64,000 nucleotides of DNA from Methylothermaceae bacterium. Lineage in GTDB: Bacteria; Pseudomonadota; Gammaproteobacteria; Methylococcales; Methylothermaceae. Made by a program: the position numbers and the translations under genes. Positions 53,448-63,386 of the stretch are shown here, in pieces. The stretch spans positions 18,742-82,741 of the forward strand of contig JALSIB010000016.1 of NCBI GenBank assembly GCA_026981855.1, in the 5' to 3' direction. Each line of letters starts with the position of its first letter. Position 1 is the first letter of the stretch. Under the pieces are notes generated by a model. The model had not been told where the DNA came from, ran no database searches, and was given only the letters and a program-made list of their open reading frames with translations.

Positions 53448-55177
53448 GGCGCAAGCCGATCGCCGATCTGCTGGATGAATCGCTCGACCCGGGAATCACC
53501 ACGATTGCCCTGGATGACATTTCTCCAGATCTTTCTGGCTTCGCCCCGCCTGCCCAATGCCCATAAAACCTCGCCCAGATGATAGCCGATCTCCGGATCC
53601 TGATTTTTCGCGTAGGCTTTTTGTAAAGCCTGCAGGGCTGCGGGATAGTCTCCGAGTTTGTACTTGAGCCAACCATAACTGTCGAGCGTGGCGGGATCAT
53701 CCGGCCTCAGGGCGATGGCCCGCTCCAGGTATTTTCCCGCCTCCTCGATCGAGCCCCCGTTTATCAGCAGGGTATAGCCCAAGGCATTGAGCAGATTGGG
53801 ATCTTCAGGCTTCCTGGCCAACGCGGCACGCAGATCCGTAATCGCCTGGGTCGGCTTCCCCATTTTTTCCGCGATCAAGGCCCGGGCGTAGAGCAAATCA
53901 GGGTGGTTGGGATATTTCGCCAATGCCTCGGTCAGTACCGCGAATGCGGCCTGATGCTCCCCCTGGGTACTGTAGATTTCAGCTTCCAGCAGGGAAAGCT
54001 GCAATTGACGGCCGGGATACCGGTCGCGCAGATCCTCGATCTTCGCCAACGCTTTTTTGATTTCCCCCATCTTGGCGAGCAGGGCGACTGCGTTGACCCG
54101 GGCATCGAAAACCAGCTCCCCTTCGCGTATCCTGCCAAACCATTCCAGCGCCTTTTTCTCGTCACCCCGGCGACTGGCGATGCGCCCCAGATAGTAATAA
54201 GCTTCGGAACGCCATTTGGGTTGCTTGAGCAATCGCAGCAGAGCCTTTTCCGCAACCTTGTCCCGTTTGTTTTGGACATTCAGCAGCGCATAGGCATAAA
54301 GCGCGTCCGGATTGTCGGGCTGCCTGCGCAAAATGAACTGTAACTGCTTTTCCGCCTCACCATATTCTCCGGTTTTCAACAACAATTGGGCATACAGCAA
54401 TCGCAATTGAAGATTATCCGGATTCCCCTTCACCAGATCCTGAAGAACCTGACGGGCCTTCCCGGTCTCTCCCAAGCGGGTCAGGAGCTGGCTTTGCATC
54501 AAACGCAGCTTCGGCGACTCGGGACGCAGTTCCACCGCGCGCGAAACCTGGGTGAGGGCCAGCCGGGTTTCCCCTTGTCTCAAAGCCAGCATCGCATAGG
54601 CGTAAAGGACTTCGGGCGAGGAAGCGAAGCGCTCGCTTACCCGGCCCATCACTTTCAAGGCAACCTCTTTGGGAACTTCTCCATCCATGAAGCGCAGCGT
54701 TTCCAGCAAAACCTCCGCCCGACCGGTTTCCGGCGTCAATTCCAGCAAGCGGATGAAATGGCGGCCGGCGCCTTCCACATCCCCTTGCTTCAGCGCCAAC
54801 CACAATGCGGCCTTGTGGGCCCTGGGAGAATCCGGAGCGCGCTCAAGCCACAAGGAAACCATCTCTCTGGCACGTTGCTCGTCCTTGATATAAAGTGCGA
54901 TGCGGGCAGCCCGCTCTACCACCCAGACATCCGGGACCTTCTCGGCAGCCCGGGTGTAATAATCCAGGGCAAGGGGGTAATCGCCCCGCTGACCGGCCAG
55001 TTCCGCCGCCAGCAACTCATAGAGGAGTTCGCCACCCGGTTCCGCCCTGCTGACCGGAAGCTCCCGCAAGGACTCGGGCCCCACCGATTCAAACACCGAT
55101 TCCGGCCTGGATTTGAAACGGGCACAACCTGTCAGAAACAGCGAAAGGGCGATGAAGGTAAGTAGCGTCTTGATCAC
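53444..55177 (-). CDS. TPR-repeat lipoprotein
   Basis: 577 residues. Leader LLTFIALSLFLTGC gives a lipidated Cys at about 18. The rest is a long array of tetratricopeptide repeats (for example AELRPESPKLRLMQSQLLTR, AYALLNVQNKRDKVAEKALL, AIALRPDDPATLDSYGWLKY), about fourteen in number. TPR proteins scaffold complexes; this gene is commonly found next to lolB-ispE in this lineage, but its partner is unknown. The start is GTG with GGAAA upstream. First gene of the lolB-ispE group. Confidence 0.88.
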   Translation of the reverse strand: MIKTLLTFIALSLFLTGCARFKSRPESVFESVGPESLRELPVSRAEPGGELLYELLAAELAGQRGDYPLALDYYTRAAEKVPDVWVVERAARIALYIKDEQRAREMVSLWLERAPDSPRAHKAALWLALKQGDVEGAGRHFIRLLELTPETGRAEVLLETLRFMDGEVPKEVALKVMGRVSERFASSPEVLYAYAMLALRQGETRLALTQVSRAVELRPESPKLRLMQSQLLTRLGETGKARQVLQDLVKGNPDNLQLRLLYAQLLLKTGEYGEAEKQLQFILRRQPDNPDALYAYALLNVQNKRDKVAEKALLRLLKQPKWRSEAYYYLGRIASRRGDEKKALEWFGRIREGELVFDARVNAVALLAKMGEIKKALAKIEDLRDRYPGRQLQLSLLEAEIYSTQGEHQAAFAVLTEALAKYPNHPDLLYARALIAEKMGKPTQAITDLRAALARKPEDPNLLNALGYTLLINGGSIEEAGKYLERAIALRPDDPATLDSYGWLKYKLGDYPAALQALQKAYAKNQDPEIGYHLGEVLWALGRRGEARKIWRNVIQGNRGDSRVERFIQQIGDRLAP

Positions 55178-55239
55178 GAATGATTTCCTTTCCTTGTGCG
55201 GTGTCCACCTCAGGATAAAGCGGACGAATTGTTGGTTTA

Positions 55240-55245
55240 ATTATA
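55240..55245 (-). promoter_or_regulatory. -10 element for the TPR-lolB-ispE group
   Basis: Perfect TATAAT on the minus strand, 63 bases before the GTG of the TPR gene, in the AT-rich space shared with divergent hemA. The -35 region is weak. Confidence 0.45.
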
Positions 55246-55293
55246 TTTTGTTTTTAAAATGAAGAATAATCTGATGTGGAATCATCCCAATCC

Positions 55294-56544
55294 ATGACCC
55301 TAGTCGCCCTTGGTCTGAATCACACGACCGCCCCTGTCTCGGTGCGGGAAAAACTCGCTTTCCCCAACGAGCGCCTGGGCGAACTGCTGTGCAACCTCGT
55401 CTCCCTGCCGGGAATCAAGGAAGCAGCCATCCTCTCCACCTGCAACCGTACGGAACTGTATTGCCATACCCAAGCCCCCGACCGCAGGATTTTGGTCGAT
55501 TGGCTGGCCCAGACGCAGAATCTGGCCGCCGACGAAATCGAACCCTACCTGTATCTTCATACCGATAAGGAAACCATCCGCCATCTCTTCAGGGTCGCCT
55601 GTGGCCTCGACTCGATGGTTCTGGGGGAACCGCAAATCCTGGGGCAGATGAAAAGCGCCTACCAGACAGCCCGCCAAGCGGGCGCCCTGGACAAGATTCT
55701 AAGCCGGCTGTTCCAGCACACCTTCAGCGCCGCGAAGAAAGTCCGCACCGACACTGCGATCGGCTCCAGCGCGGTTTCAGTCGCCTTCGCCGCCGTCCGC
55801 CTGTCGCAACAGATCTTCGATGACCTGTCCCGGCAAACGGCACTGCTCATCGGAGCCGGAGAAACCATCGAACTCACCGCCCAGCATCTCCACCAACAAG
55901 GTATCGGCCGCATGATCGTCGCCAACCGCACCTTCGACCGCGCCCATACCCTCGCCTCTCAGGTCGGCGGTTATGCCATCGCGCTCAGAGAGCTACCGGA
56001 ACATCTCCACGAAGCCGACATTATCGTTTCCTCGACCGCCAGTCAATTGCCGATTCTGGGGAAAGGCGCCATCGAGCGGGCAGTCCGGCAACGGCGGCAC
56101 AAACCGGTCTTCATGGTGGATCTGGCCGTCCCCAGAGACATCGAACCCGAGGTGGAGCAACTGGAGGACGTCTACCTCTATACCGTGGACGACCTGCAGG
56201 ATATCGTGGAAGAGAACCGGCAAGCCAGACGCGAGGCGGCCCTCCTGGCCGAAGAAATCATCGCTATGGAGGTCGAGCACTTTCTCGCCTGGCTCCGATC
56301 CCAAGGCGCGACCGACACCATCAAGGCACTGCGATCCCAGGCCGACAGCCTGCGCGAAGAAGCTTTGTCCAGGGCCAGACGGGCGCTTGGCCGCGGCGCC
56401 ACGCCCGAAGAAGCGCTGGAGCTTCTGGCGCACACCCTGACCGGTAAACTTCTTCACATCCCGAGCGTCCAACTCAAGGAGGCGGGAATCAATGAGCGCC
56501 ATGATCTCATCGCCGCTGCCCGAGAACTCTTCAAACTGAACTGA
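55294..56544 (+). CDS. hemA: Glutamyl-tRNA reductase
   Basis: 416 residues from the ATG at 55294. First enzyme of C5 tetrapyrrole synthesis, reducing glutamyl-tRNA to glutamate semialdehyde. The catalytic Cys is at residue 50 in STCNRTELYC; the NADPH domain shows TALLIGAGETIELTAQHL and VFMVDLAVPRDIEPEV. The C-terminal dimerisation domain is complete. A GTG six codons upstream is also open. prfA begins 6 bases after the stop, as in many gammaproteobacteria. Confidence 0.96.
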   Translation: MTLVALGLNHTTAPVSVREKLAFPNERLGELLCNLVSLPGIKEAAILSTCNRTELYCHTQAPDRRILVDWLAQTQNLAADEIEPYLYLHTDKETIRHLFRVACGLDSMVLGEPQILGQMKSAYQTARQAGALDKILSRLFQHTFSAAKKVRTDTAIGSSAVSVAFAAVRLSQQIFDDLSRQTALLIGAGETIELTAQHLHQQGIGRMIVANRTFDRAHTLASQVGGYAIALRELPEHLHEADIIVSSTASQLPILGKGAIERAVRQRRHKPVFMVDLAVPRDIEPEVEQLEDVYLYTVDDLQDIVEENRQARREAALLAEEIIAMEVEHFLAWLRSQGATDTIKALRSQADSLREEALSRARRALGRGATPEEALELLAHTLTGKLLHIPSVQLKEAGINERHDLIAAARELFKLN

Positions 56545-56550
56545 CAGAAC

Positions 56551-57639
56551 GTGCAAGACGCCATTCGCGACAAGCTGGAAAAGCTCAACCAACGCTTCGA
56601 AGAAATCACCGGCCTGCTGAACCAACCGGAAATCCAGGCCGATACGACGAAATTCCGCACCCTGAGCCGGGAATACGCCCAGCTGGAACCTGTCGTCGCC
56701 ACGTTCCGCGATTACGAAGACACCCGCCACTCCTTGACAGAGACCCAGGCGTTGTTGGCGCAGGAAAGCGACCCCGAATTCAAGACTCTGGCACGCGAGG
56801 AAATCGATCTCACCCAGGAGAAGCTGGAGCAATTGCAACAACGGCTGAAATTGCTCCTGTTGCCCAAAGACCGCCGCGACTCGCGCAACATCTATCTGGA
56901 AATTCGTGCCGGAACCGGTGGCGCGGAAGCGGCCCTGTTCGCCGGAGACCTGCTGCGGATGTACAGCCGCTACGCGGAAAAACAGCGCTGGCGGATCGAA
57001 CTGATCTCCGAAAGCCTCGGCGAACAAGGCGGATACAAAGAAGTCGTGCTCAAAATCAGCGGACCAGACGTCTTCTCCCGCCTCAAATTCGAGGCCGGCA
57101 CCCACCGGGTGCAACGGGTGCCCGAGACCGAATCGCAAGGGCGCATCCACACTTCCGCCTGCACCGTGGCCGTCCTTCCGGAAGCAGAAGAACTAGACGA
57201 GATAGAAATCAACCCCCGTGAATTGCGGATCGACACCTTTCGCTCTTCCGGCGCCGGGGGGCAGCACGTCAACACCACCGACTCGGCGGTCCGAATTACC
57301 CATTTGCCCACCGGAATCGTGGTGGAGTGCCAGGACGAACGTTCCCAGCACAAAAACAAGGCCCGCGCCATGGCCCTGCTCAAGGCCCGAATCCTGGCCG
57401 AGGAGGAAGCCCGGCAACATGCCGAGCAGGCAGCCTCGAGACGCCTCCAGGTCGGCTCCGGCGACCGTTCCGAACGCATCCGTACCTACAACTTTCCCCA
57501 AGGCCGGATCACCGACCATCGCATCAACCTGACGCTGTACAAACTGGACGAGATTCTCGAAGGCAACCTGGACGCCTTGATCGAACCGCTCATCCAGCAG
57601 AATCAAGCGGATCTTCTGGCTGAAATGGCCCAGTCCTGA
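56551..57639 (+). CDS. prfA: Peptide chain release factor 1
   Basis: 362 residues, start GTG. Recognises UAA and UAG. The codon-reading PxT tripeptide is PET (191-193) and the catalytic GGQ (236-238) is in [20 protein letters not shown]. The glutamine is the methylation target of PrmC, encoded 4 bases downstream. Confidence 0.97.
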   Translation: MQDAIRDKLEKLNQRFEEITGLLNQPEIQADTTKFRTLSREYAQLEPVVATFRDYEDTRHSLTETQALLAQESDPEFKTLAREEIDLTQEKLEQLQQRLKLLLLPKDRRDSRNIYLEIRAGTGGAEAALFAGDLLRMYSRYAEKQRWRIELISESLGEQGGYKEVVLKISGPDVFSRLKFEAGTHRVQRVPETESQGRIHTSACTVAVLPEAEELDEIEINPRELRIDTFRSSGAGGQHVNTTDSAVRITHLPTGIVVECQDERSQHKNKARAMALLKARILAEEEARQHAEQAASRRLQVGSGDRSERIRTYNFPQGRITDHRINLTLYKLDEILEGNLDALIEPLIQQNQADLLAEMAQS

Positions 57640-57643
57640 ACCG

Positions 57644-58483
57644 ATGACCACCATCGCAGAGCTGCTGCGCCAGGCCAGTCTGTCTCTGTCTGGTGTCACC
57701 CCTTCGCCGCGGATGGAAGCAGAAATCCTCCTGGCCCATGCGCTGGGAAAACCTCGCACCCATTTACTGGCCTGGCCCCAGTCAGAACCCCCTCCCGCCG
57801 CCCTTGGCACCTTCCACAAGCTGTTGGCGCGGCGGAAACTCGGAGAACCTGTCGCCTATCTGGTGGGCGCGAGGGAGTTCTGGTCCAGAGAATTTCGGCT
57901 CACCTCCAACGTCCTGATCCCCCGCCCGGACACCGAACTGCTGGTGGAAAAGGTGTTGAAAAAAATCCCCCTCCGGCACCCCTCCACCGTAGCCGATCTC
58001 GGAACCGGCTCCGGAGCCATCGCCGTCACCGTGGCGCTGGAAAGGCCAGCCTGCCGGGTATATGCCACAGACAGGAGTTTGCAGGCTTTGCAAGTCGCCC
58101 GCAGCAACGCCCGACGGCTGAAAGCCGGCAACGTCGGATTCATCCGCTCGGACTGGCTGGACGCATTGGCAGATCGGCGCTTCGATGTCATCGTCAGCAA
58201 CCCCCCTTACATTGCGGCAGATGACCCCCATCTCGAGCGGGAAATACGCTTCGAACCTACCGAAGCCCTGACCGCCGGCCCCGACGGGCTGGATGCCATC
58301 CGCCGGATCACCCGGCAATCGCCCCGCTGCCTGCGGCACGGAGGATGGCTGCTGCTGGAGCATGGGTACGATCAGGCTTCCCAAGTGGAGCGGCTGCTGG
58401 CACAATCTGGATTCACCACCATCACATGTTATCGCGACCTGGAGAACCGCCCGCGGGTCACCCAGGCACAATGGAGCCCTTGA
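57644..58483 (+). CDS. prmC: Release factor glutamine methyltransferase
   Basis: 279 residues. SAM-dependent enzyme methylating the GGQ glutamine of RF1 and RF2. SAM-binding motif VADLGTGSGAIAVTVALERP and catalytic NPPY in VSNPPYIAADDPHLE. It forms a functional pair with prfA. Its TGA directly abuts the next ATG. Confidence 0.96.
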   Translation: MTTIAELLRQASLSLSGVTPSPRMEAEILLAHALGKPRTHLLAWPQSEPPPAALGTFHKLLARRKLGEPVAYLVGAREFWSREFRLTSNVLIPRPDTELLVEKVLKKIPLRHPSTVADLGTGSGAIAVTVALERPACRVYATDRSLQALQVARSNARRLKAGNVGFIRSDWLDALADRRFDVIVSNPPYIAADDPHLEREIRFEPTEALTAGPDGLDAIRRITRQSPRCLRHGGWLLLEHGYDQASQVERLLAQSGFTTITCYRDLENRPRVTQAQWSP

Positions 58484-58903
58484 ATGTCCGAACGCCCCAT
58501 CATCCTGCCCCGCTTCGTGGTCAACAAACTGCTGCATCAGGCCCAGATCCTGCAGGACTACGAAGTCTGTGGCCTGATCGGCGCAGTTTCCGACGTTCCC
58601 CGAAGCGTCTACCCCATCTCAAATGTCGCCCCCGACCCCCGGCGGCATTTCCTCATGGATCCCAAGGAGCAGATTCAGGCCATGAAAACCATGCGACGGC
58701 GGGGTGAAACCCTTTTTTCCATCTACCATTCCCACCCCAGCGCACCGGCGCTTCCTTCCCGGGAGGATCTGGAGCAGGTCGCTTATCCAGAGGCGCTGAC
58801 TCTGATCATTTCCTTGAAAACCAAAGGGGTGTTGGAACTTCGGGCCTTCCGGCTCGACGGCAACCGCCCGGAAGAAATCGCGGTGGAAATGGACGAGCGG
58901 TGA
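58484..58903 (+). CDS. JAMM/MPN+ metalloprotease-domain protein
   Basis: 139 residues. It has a full zinc-binding JAMM motif: Glu 27, YHSHPSAPALPSREDLEQ with His 82 and His 84, and Asp 95 eleven residues after the second His. Bacterial members (M67-type, Mec+/RadC-like) cleave after Gly-Gly of ubiquitin-like sulfur carriers such as CysO or remove small tags. No ubiquitin-like protein is seen in this window. It starts immediately after prmC, and the next gene is on the other strand. Confidence 0.8.
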   Translation: MSERPIILPRFVVNKLLHQAQILQDYEVCGLIGAVSDVPRSVYPISNVAPDPRRHFLMDPKEQIQAMKTMRRRGETLFSIYHSHPSAPALPSREDLEQVAYPEALTLIISLKTKGVLELRAFRLDGNRPEEIAVEMDER

Positions 58904-58973
58904 CCCCTTGTGGACAGGTGATTTCCGGGAAAAACGGCAACCGTTTCCCTTCGGGAGGAAACCGCCTGTTAGC

Positions 58974-59735
58974 TCACCAGTAACGTTCGATAGTGATCTG
59001 GCCCGGCTGCCTGCGCAGGTTCTCGGCCAAGCCTCGGGACTTCAACAGTTCTACTGTGGCTTTGACCATCGCCGGATTGCCGCAGATCATCACCTGGCTT
59101 TCTTCCGCCGTCAGTTTCAGGCCGGCCAGTTGTTCCAGTGCCCCTGACTCGATCACTTGGGGAATCCGGGATTGTAAGGCATCGGGACAAACCTCCCGAG
59201 TAACGCTGGCAAAAAACTGAAACCGGTCAGGGTGAGCACGCCGGAATCTATCTATCGTCTCCTGGTACGCAAGCTCGGCCCGGGTACGCACCCCGTGTAC
59301 CAGCACGATCTTATCGAAACGCCGCCAGGGGTCGGGGGTTTTGAGAATGGACAGGAAGGGACCCAACGCCGTCCCTGTGGCAAACATCCACAGATGCTTG
59401 CCTTCCGGCACCTGCTTCAAGGTGAAGATACCCGCCCCCTTGCGGGCGACCCAAACCCGGCCGCCGGGCTGTAACGCTGCCAGTCTCGGGGTCAGCATCC
59501 CATCGGGAATGACGATGAAATAAAAATCCAGAGGGCGTTCGTCAGGCGCATTGACGAAGGAATAGGGCCGGCTCACCAACTCCTCCCCCACCACCAGGGC
59601 CAGACGCCCGAACTGCCCCGCCTCGAATGGTTCGATATCAGCCTCCACTCTCAAGGAATACAGGCGCTCGGCCCAGCGGTGAAGTTCGACAACCGTGCCC
59701 TCGCTCCATTTTCTGGGATCGATGCTCACACTCAT
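58974..59735 (-). CDS. fpr: Ferredoxin-NADP reductase family protein
   Basis: 253 residues from the ATG at 59735, with GGAG 8 bases upstream. FAD domain with SRPYSFVNAPDERPLDFYFI, NADP domain with FATGTALGPFLSIL and VMICGNPAMVKATVELL, and the aromatic C-terminus ITIERYW that stacks on FAD. It moves electrons between NADPH and a ferredoxin or flavodoxin, perhaps FdxA of this window. Start overlaps the ald stop. Confidence 0.9.
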   Translation of the reverse strand: MSVSIDPRKWSEGTVVELHRWAERLYSLRVEADIEPFEAGQFGRLALVVGEELVSRPYSFVNAPDERPLDFYFIVIPDGMLTPRLAALQPGGRVWVARKGAGIFTLKQVPEGKHLWMFATGTALGPFLSILKTPDPWRRFDKIVLVHGVRTRAELAYQETIDRFRRAHPDRFQFFASVTREVCPDALQSRIPQVIESGALEQLAGLKLTAEESQVMICGNPAMVKATVELLKSRGLAENLRRQPGQITIERYW

Positions 59736-60856
59736 ACCCTTTGCTCCAGCAATACCGAAAAAGGCCGAAAGCGATCTTCCATCCACCAATATTCCGCCAC
59801 TGGCCGGCAAGTAATCCACCCATTGAAAGTGTTGACCGCCTTGGCAAACCCCCTGTCACGACCAAGCGCCCCCAATCCTCCGGTCGCCAACGTCAAGACA
59901 TAAGGCAACGTCGCCCGGGTCAACGCGATGGTGGAGGTCCGGGGATAGGCGCCCGGCATGTTGGCGACACAATAGTGAATCACCCCGTGGACGGTGAACA
60001 CCGGATCGGCATGGGTCGTCGGCCGCGATGTTTCCACACACCCGCCTTGGTCGATACTGACATCGACGACGACAGAACCCTTTGGCATGGATTTCACCAT
60101 GGCTTCGGTCACCACATGCGGCGCCCGGGCCCCTCGCACCAGCACCGCCCCCACCACCACATCGGCAGCGGTGACCTCCCGGGCGATGGTTTCTTGCGAG
60201 GAAACGATGAAACGGAAGCACTCGCCATAACGCTCTCGCAGCGCCTCTCCACGCACCGGATCCATCCCTGCCATGACCACTTCCGTCCCCATGGCGCAAG
60301 CCCTGTGGGCGGCATGCTGACCGACCACACCGTCACCGACGATCAGCATCCTGCCATAACCCCGCTCCAACACATTGGCCGGCAACGTGCCGCACCCGCC
60401 ATTGAAACGGGCCAGATAATAGGCCCCCATCAATGTCGCCATGTTACCGGCCACCCCACTCATGGGTGCCAACAACGGCAGGCGGCCCTGATCATCTTCG
60501 AGAGTTTCATAAGCCACCGCGGTGGTGCGCGTCTGCAGCAGCACCTCCAGTAATCTCCTGGGTGCGGCGGCCAGATGAAAATAAGTGAAGACGATCTGAC
60601 CGCACAGATACGCATACTCTTCAGGCTGAGGTTCCTTTACCTTGAGCACCAGCTCCGCGCTCCAGGCATCGTGGACGCTTCCCAGGACAGCACCTGCCTC
60701 CCCGTATTCCCGGTCGCTGAAGCCGCTTCCCTCGCCAGCGCCCTGCTCGACGATCACCTGATGCCCGGCACCGGTCAAAGCCCGGGCGCCCTCCGGCGTG
60801 AGCGCCACGCGGTACTCTTCGGTCTTGATCTCCCTGGGAACCCCGATCCGCATCAT
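59732..60856 (-). CDS. ald: Alanine dehydrogenase
   Basis: 374 residues. NAD-dependent, interconverting alanine with pyruvate and ammonia. N-terminal MRIGVPREIKTEEYRVALTP, the catalytic His region VFTYFHLAAAP and the NAD fold LIVGDGVVGQHAAHRACAMG. Two ATGs stand in tandem at 60856 and 60853. It can assimilate ammonia or help redox balance. Overlaps neighbours on both sides. Confidence 0.94.
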   Translation of the reverse strand: MMRIGVPREIKTEEYRVALTPEGARALTGAGHQVIVEQGAGEGSGFSDREYGEAGAVLGSVHDAWSAELVLKVKEPQPEEYAYLCGQIVFTYFHLAAAPRRLLEVLLQTRTTAVAYETLEDDQGRLPLLAPMSGVAGNMATLMGAYYLARFNGGCGTLPANVLERGYGRMLIVGDGVVGQHAAHRACAMGTEVVMAGMDPVRGEALRERYGECFRFIVSSQETIAREVTAADVVVGAVLVRGARAPHVVTEAMVKSMPKGSVVVDVSIDQGGCVETSRPTTHADPVFTVHGVIHYCVANMPGAYPRTSTIALTRATLPYVLTLATGGLGALGRDRGFAKAVNTFNGWITCRPVAEYWWMEDRFRPFSVLLEQRV

Positions 60857-61290
60857 TCCAGCTCGAGCGCCGCCTTGCGGATCTGCTCCTCATCCTCCCG
60901 GACCAGATTCTTGCTCACCGTCCGCTCTACCGACTTGAGGGTATTCGGATCCAGGTGCTTGCGCAGCATCCCCAAAAATTCGGGCGCGGCGATCAGAACC
61001 AAAGCCTCGAACTCGCTGGCGGCCCGGGCCTTTTGCAGCTTGTCCGCGATTTCCTTGGCGAACAGATCCGCTTCGTGCTTCTTGGGATCGACTTCCTTTT
61101 CCATATCATGCATCCCCTGCCCCATCCGGTCGAAAGTCTTGCCGGCGTCATCGGAATTGATATCCAGCACCTTCGCCCGGGACATGGGATGCGCCAGCCC
61201 TTCCAGTTCCTGCATCGGTTTCACCCGGCTCTCGGCCATGAAGATCCGCGCCCGGCTGCTTTCTGCTGCAACGACCCAAGTTTTTTTCAT
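60853..61290 (-). CDS. Host-attachment-protein family (small release-factor-like) protein
   Basis: 145 residues from the ATG at 61290, with GGGAGA upstream. The start TWVVAAESSRARIFMAES and ending RTVSKNLVREDEEQIRKAAL match proteins labelled required for attachment to host cells. That family is related to the eRF1-like baeRF group. The label is historical and says little here. No catalytic site is obvious. 86 bases after glk, overlapping ald by 4. Confidence 0.75.
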   Translation of the reverse strand: MKKTWVVAAESSRARIFMAESRVKPMQELEGLAHPMSRAKVLDINSDDAGKTFDRMGQGMHDMEKEVDPKKHEADLFAKEIADKLQKARAASEFEALVLIAAPEFLGMLRKHLDPNTLKSVERTVSKNLVREDEEQIRKAALELE

Positions 61291-61376
61291 TGGTGCATCT
61301 CCCTGTTTCGGTTTCCATCGAAAAGCCATTGTACCCAATTCCCCCGGCAGAGGGGGCGGGTGCGTGGGGACAAAAT

Positions 61377-62387
61377 CTATTCCTCCACCCCGCACATCCG
61401 CTCGCCGGCCCAGTGCAAGGCACCCAACAGCACCACCTCCGGATTCAGAACCACGCGCACCGGCACCGACTGCAAGAGAGCGGAAAAACGTCCTTTGGCG
61501 GCAAACCCGTCCATGAATCCGCCCCGCCGCATCACCGGCAGTATTTTCGGCGCAATGCCACCGGCCACGTAGAGCCCACCGGTGGCCAGACTCTTGAGCA
61601 CCAGATTACCGGCTTCCGCCCCATACATCCTCACGAACCAATCCAAAGCCCGGACGCACAAGGGATCACGCCCGCTCACCCCCCACTCTCCGACCACCGC
61701 CGCCCCATCCCCCCGGGCCATCGCCGCCGCCAGCCGCTCATTTTCCCCGCCACCCGAATCCTCGACCAGAAAACGGTAGACCTCCACCAGCCCCGGACCG
61801 GACAGCACCCGCTCATAACTGACATGTTGCGGATACTTCCGCCGCAACCAACGCAACAGCCTGTCCTCGCGCTCGTCACGGGGCGCGAAATCGCAATGAC
61901 CACCCTCGGTGGCGACGATGGTCGCCGCCGCACCGTGGCCCACGATCAGCGCCTCTCCCAGGCCCGTTCCGGCGGCGATGACCGCCCTGGGAGCACGTGA
62001 GCGCGGTGGGGCGCCTGGATTGAGATCGGTGAAATCCCCTTCGGGCAAATGCAGGACACCAAAAGCCGCTGCCTCCAGATCGTTCAACAGCCGCACCCGG
62101 GCGCCCCCCAACTGCCGGGAAAGCAGTCGTTGATCCAGCACCCAGGGCAGGTTGGTGGTCCGGCAAACCCCGTCCACCACCGCTCCGGCCACCCCGAAAC
62201 AGGCCGCGATCACAGAAACCTCACGGGTGGACAGAAAATCCCCTATCACCTCGGAAAAATCGGCATACGACGCACTTTCATAACGCGCCTTCGCCACCAC
62301 CCGCAAATCGCCACGCACCACTTCCCCCAGACACAACAGCGTCTTGGTGCCCCCGATATCCCCGGCCAGTATCCGGGAACCGCTCAT
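61377..62387 (-). CDS. glk: Glucokinase
   Basis: 336 residues. Phosphorylates glucose with ATP. N-terminal [15 protein letters not shown] phosphate loop, GTGLGEAL, and [13 protein letters not shown] with the catalytic region of the Glk family. The substrate could also be another hexose. Overlaps the yjbQ stop by 4 bases (ATGA). Confidence 0.9.
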   Translation of the reverse strand: MSGSRILAGDIGGTKTLLCLGEVVRGDLRVVAKARYESASYADFSEVIGDFLSTREVSVIAACFGVAGAVVDGVCRTTNLPWVLDQRLLSRQLGGARVRLLNDLEAAAFGVLHLPEGDFTDLNPGAPPRSRAPRAVIAAGTGLGEALIVGHGAAATIVATEGGHCDFAPRDEREDRLLRWLRRKYPQHVSYERVLSGPGLVEVYRFLVEDSGGGENERLAAAMARGDGAAVVGEWGVSGRDPLCVRALDWFVRMYGAEAGNLVLKSLATGGLYVAGGIAPKILPVMRRGGFMDGFAAKGRFSALLQSVPVRVVLNPEVVLLGALHWAGERMCGVEE

Positions 62388-62803
62388 TCGCCCTGCAACG
62401 TGGCGATCACGTTACGGCGCCCGCCCCGGTTCCGGTGCTCCCCCAGATAGATTCCCTGCCAAGTTCCGAGCAGCAACCTGCCATTGCCAATGGGTACGGT
62501 GACAGACGCCCCCAGAAGCGACGCCTTGATGTGTGCCGGCATGTCGTCCGCCCCCTCCAGGGTATGACGGTAATAGGGCGCGTTTTCCGGCACGAAATGG
62601 CAAAAATGGGATTCCATGTCCGAGCGCACGGTGGGATCGGCGTTCTCGTTGATGGTCAAAGAAGCCGAGGTATGACAAATGAAGAAATGCGCCAGCCCGA
62701 CCCGGAAATCCCGCACTTCCGGCAGCTGTTCCAGCAGCTCTTGGGTGACCAGATGAAAACCGCGCCTTTTGGCGCCGAGGGTGATGCGCTTTTGAATCCA
62801 CAT
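62384..62803 (-). CDS. yjbQ: YjbQ-family protein (UPF0047)
   Basis: 139 residues. Shows [20 protein letters not shown] and [18 protein letters not shown], the two conserved histidine stretches of the family. Members can replace thiamine-phosphate synthase weakly, so a phosphotransfer role is suspected; the real substrate is unknown. First gene of the yjbQ-glk-ald-fpr group. No promoter was resolved in the 214 bases upstream. Confidence 0.85.
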   Translation of the reverse strand: MWIQKRITLGAKRRGFHLVTQELLEQLPEVRDFRVGLAHFFICHTSASLTINENADPTVRSDMESHFCHFVPENAPYYRHTLEGADDMPAHIKASLLGASVTVPIGNGRLLLGTWQGIYLGEHRNRGGRRNVIATLQGE

Positions 62804-63017
62804 GGAATGAAGAACCCTGGAAATGATGCCCCGGATGACGGGAAGTATGAAACCAACCGTCGGGGACGGTCAAGTGCCCCCTACAACGGGCGGGTCCGGA
62901 TGAAACACTTTGAAACCATTCAGGCTGGGATGGAAACAATCGAGAAAGATTCGCACCGCATACTGGAACCCATGGAAAGACGAAACATCCAACCAATCCC
63001 TTATGGAGGACACGGCA

Positions 63018-63332
63018 ATGAACAGAAAACAACTCTCCTCGATCCTCTTGGCGGCAATTACCGTTTCTGGCGCCGCGAGCGCAACCGAATCCACCCCGGT
63101 TACCGAAAGCCGCGGCTGGAGCGAGCACCAGGAACAGCGGCGCGCCGCCCCCTCCGATAACCGGGTACTTTATCGCCAGGAAATGCGCCAGCGGATGCGA
63201 TCCATGTCGCCCGAGAAACGGGCGCGTTACCGGCGACAAAACAATATTGGCCGGCGCGACCGCCAAGGCTATGAATCCCGCCCGGGCGGCGGAAGCATGG
63301 GAGGATACGGCAAAGGACAATGGAGACGCTAA
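63018..63332 (+). CDS. Small secreted Arg/Gln-rich protein
   Basis: 104 residues with a signal peptide (KQLSSILLAAITVSGAASA, cleavage near residue 22). The mature part is very basic: repeated RQ and RR pairs, MRSMSPEKRARYRRQ, and a Gly/Arg tail. GGAGG lies 8 bases before the ATG. No cysteines or known motif. I do not recognise the family. It may bind nucleic acid, polyanions or the cell surface, but that is speculation. Confidence 0.68.
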   Translation: MNRKQLSSILLAAITVSGAASATESTPVTESRGWSEHQEQRRAAPSDNRVLYRQEMRQRMRSMSPEKRARYRRQNNIGRRDRQGYESRPGGGSMGGYGKGQWRR

Positions 63333-63386
63333 GTCCACTCAAGCGCCGCGCGGCCACTCGTCGCGCGGCACCGAGCGCTCGCATCG

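Noticed and set aside
58904..58973. Small dyad between the JAMM gene and fpr as a terminator
   Set aside because: GTTTCC/GGAAAC around TTCG is present but there is no T-run on either strand, so termination is not supported.
62804..63017. Possible ribozyme or small RNA upstream of the Arg-rich gene
   Set aside because: I looked for a hammerhead-like core and a terminator and found neither; nothing beyond ordinary intergenic sequence is supported.
62412..63338. 308-codon minus-strand frame over yjbQ and its upstream region
   Set aside because: It is out of frame with yjbQ, which has clear family motifs, and covers the secreted-protein gene antisense.
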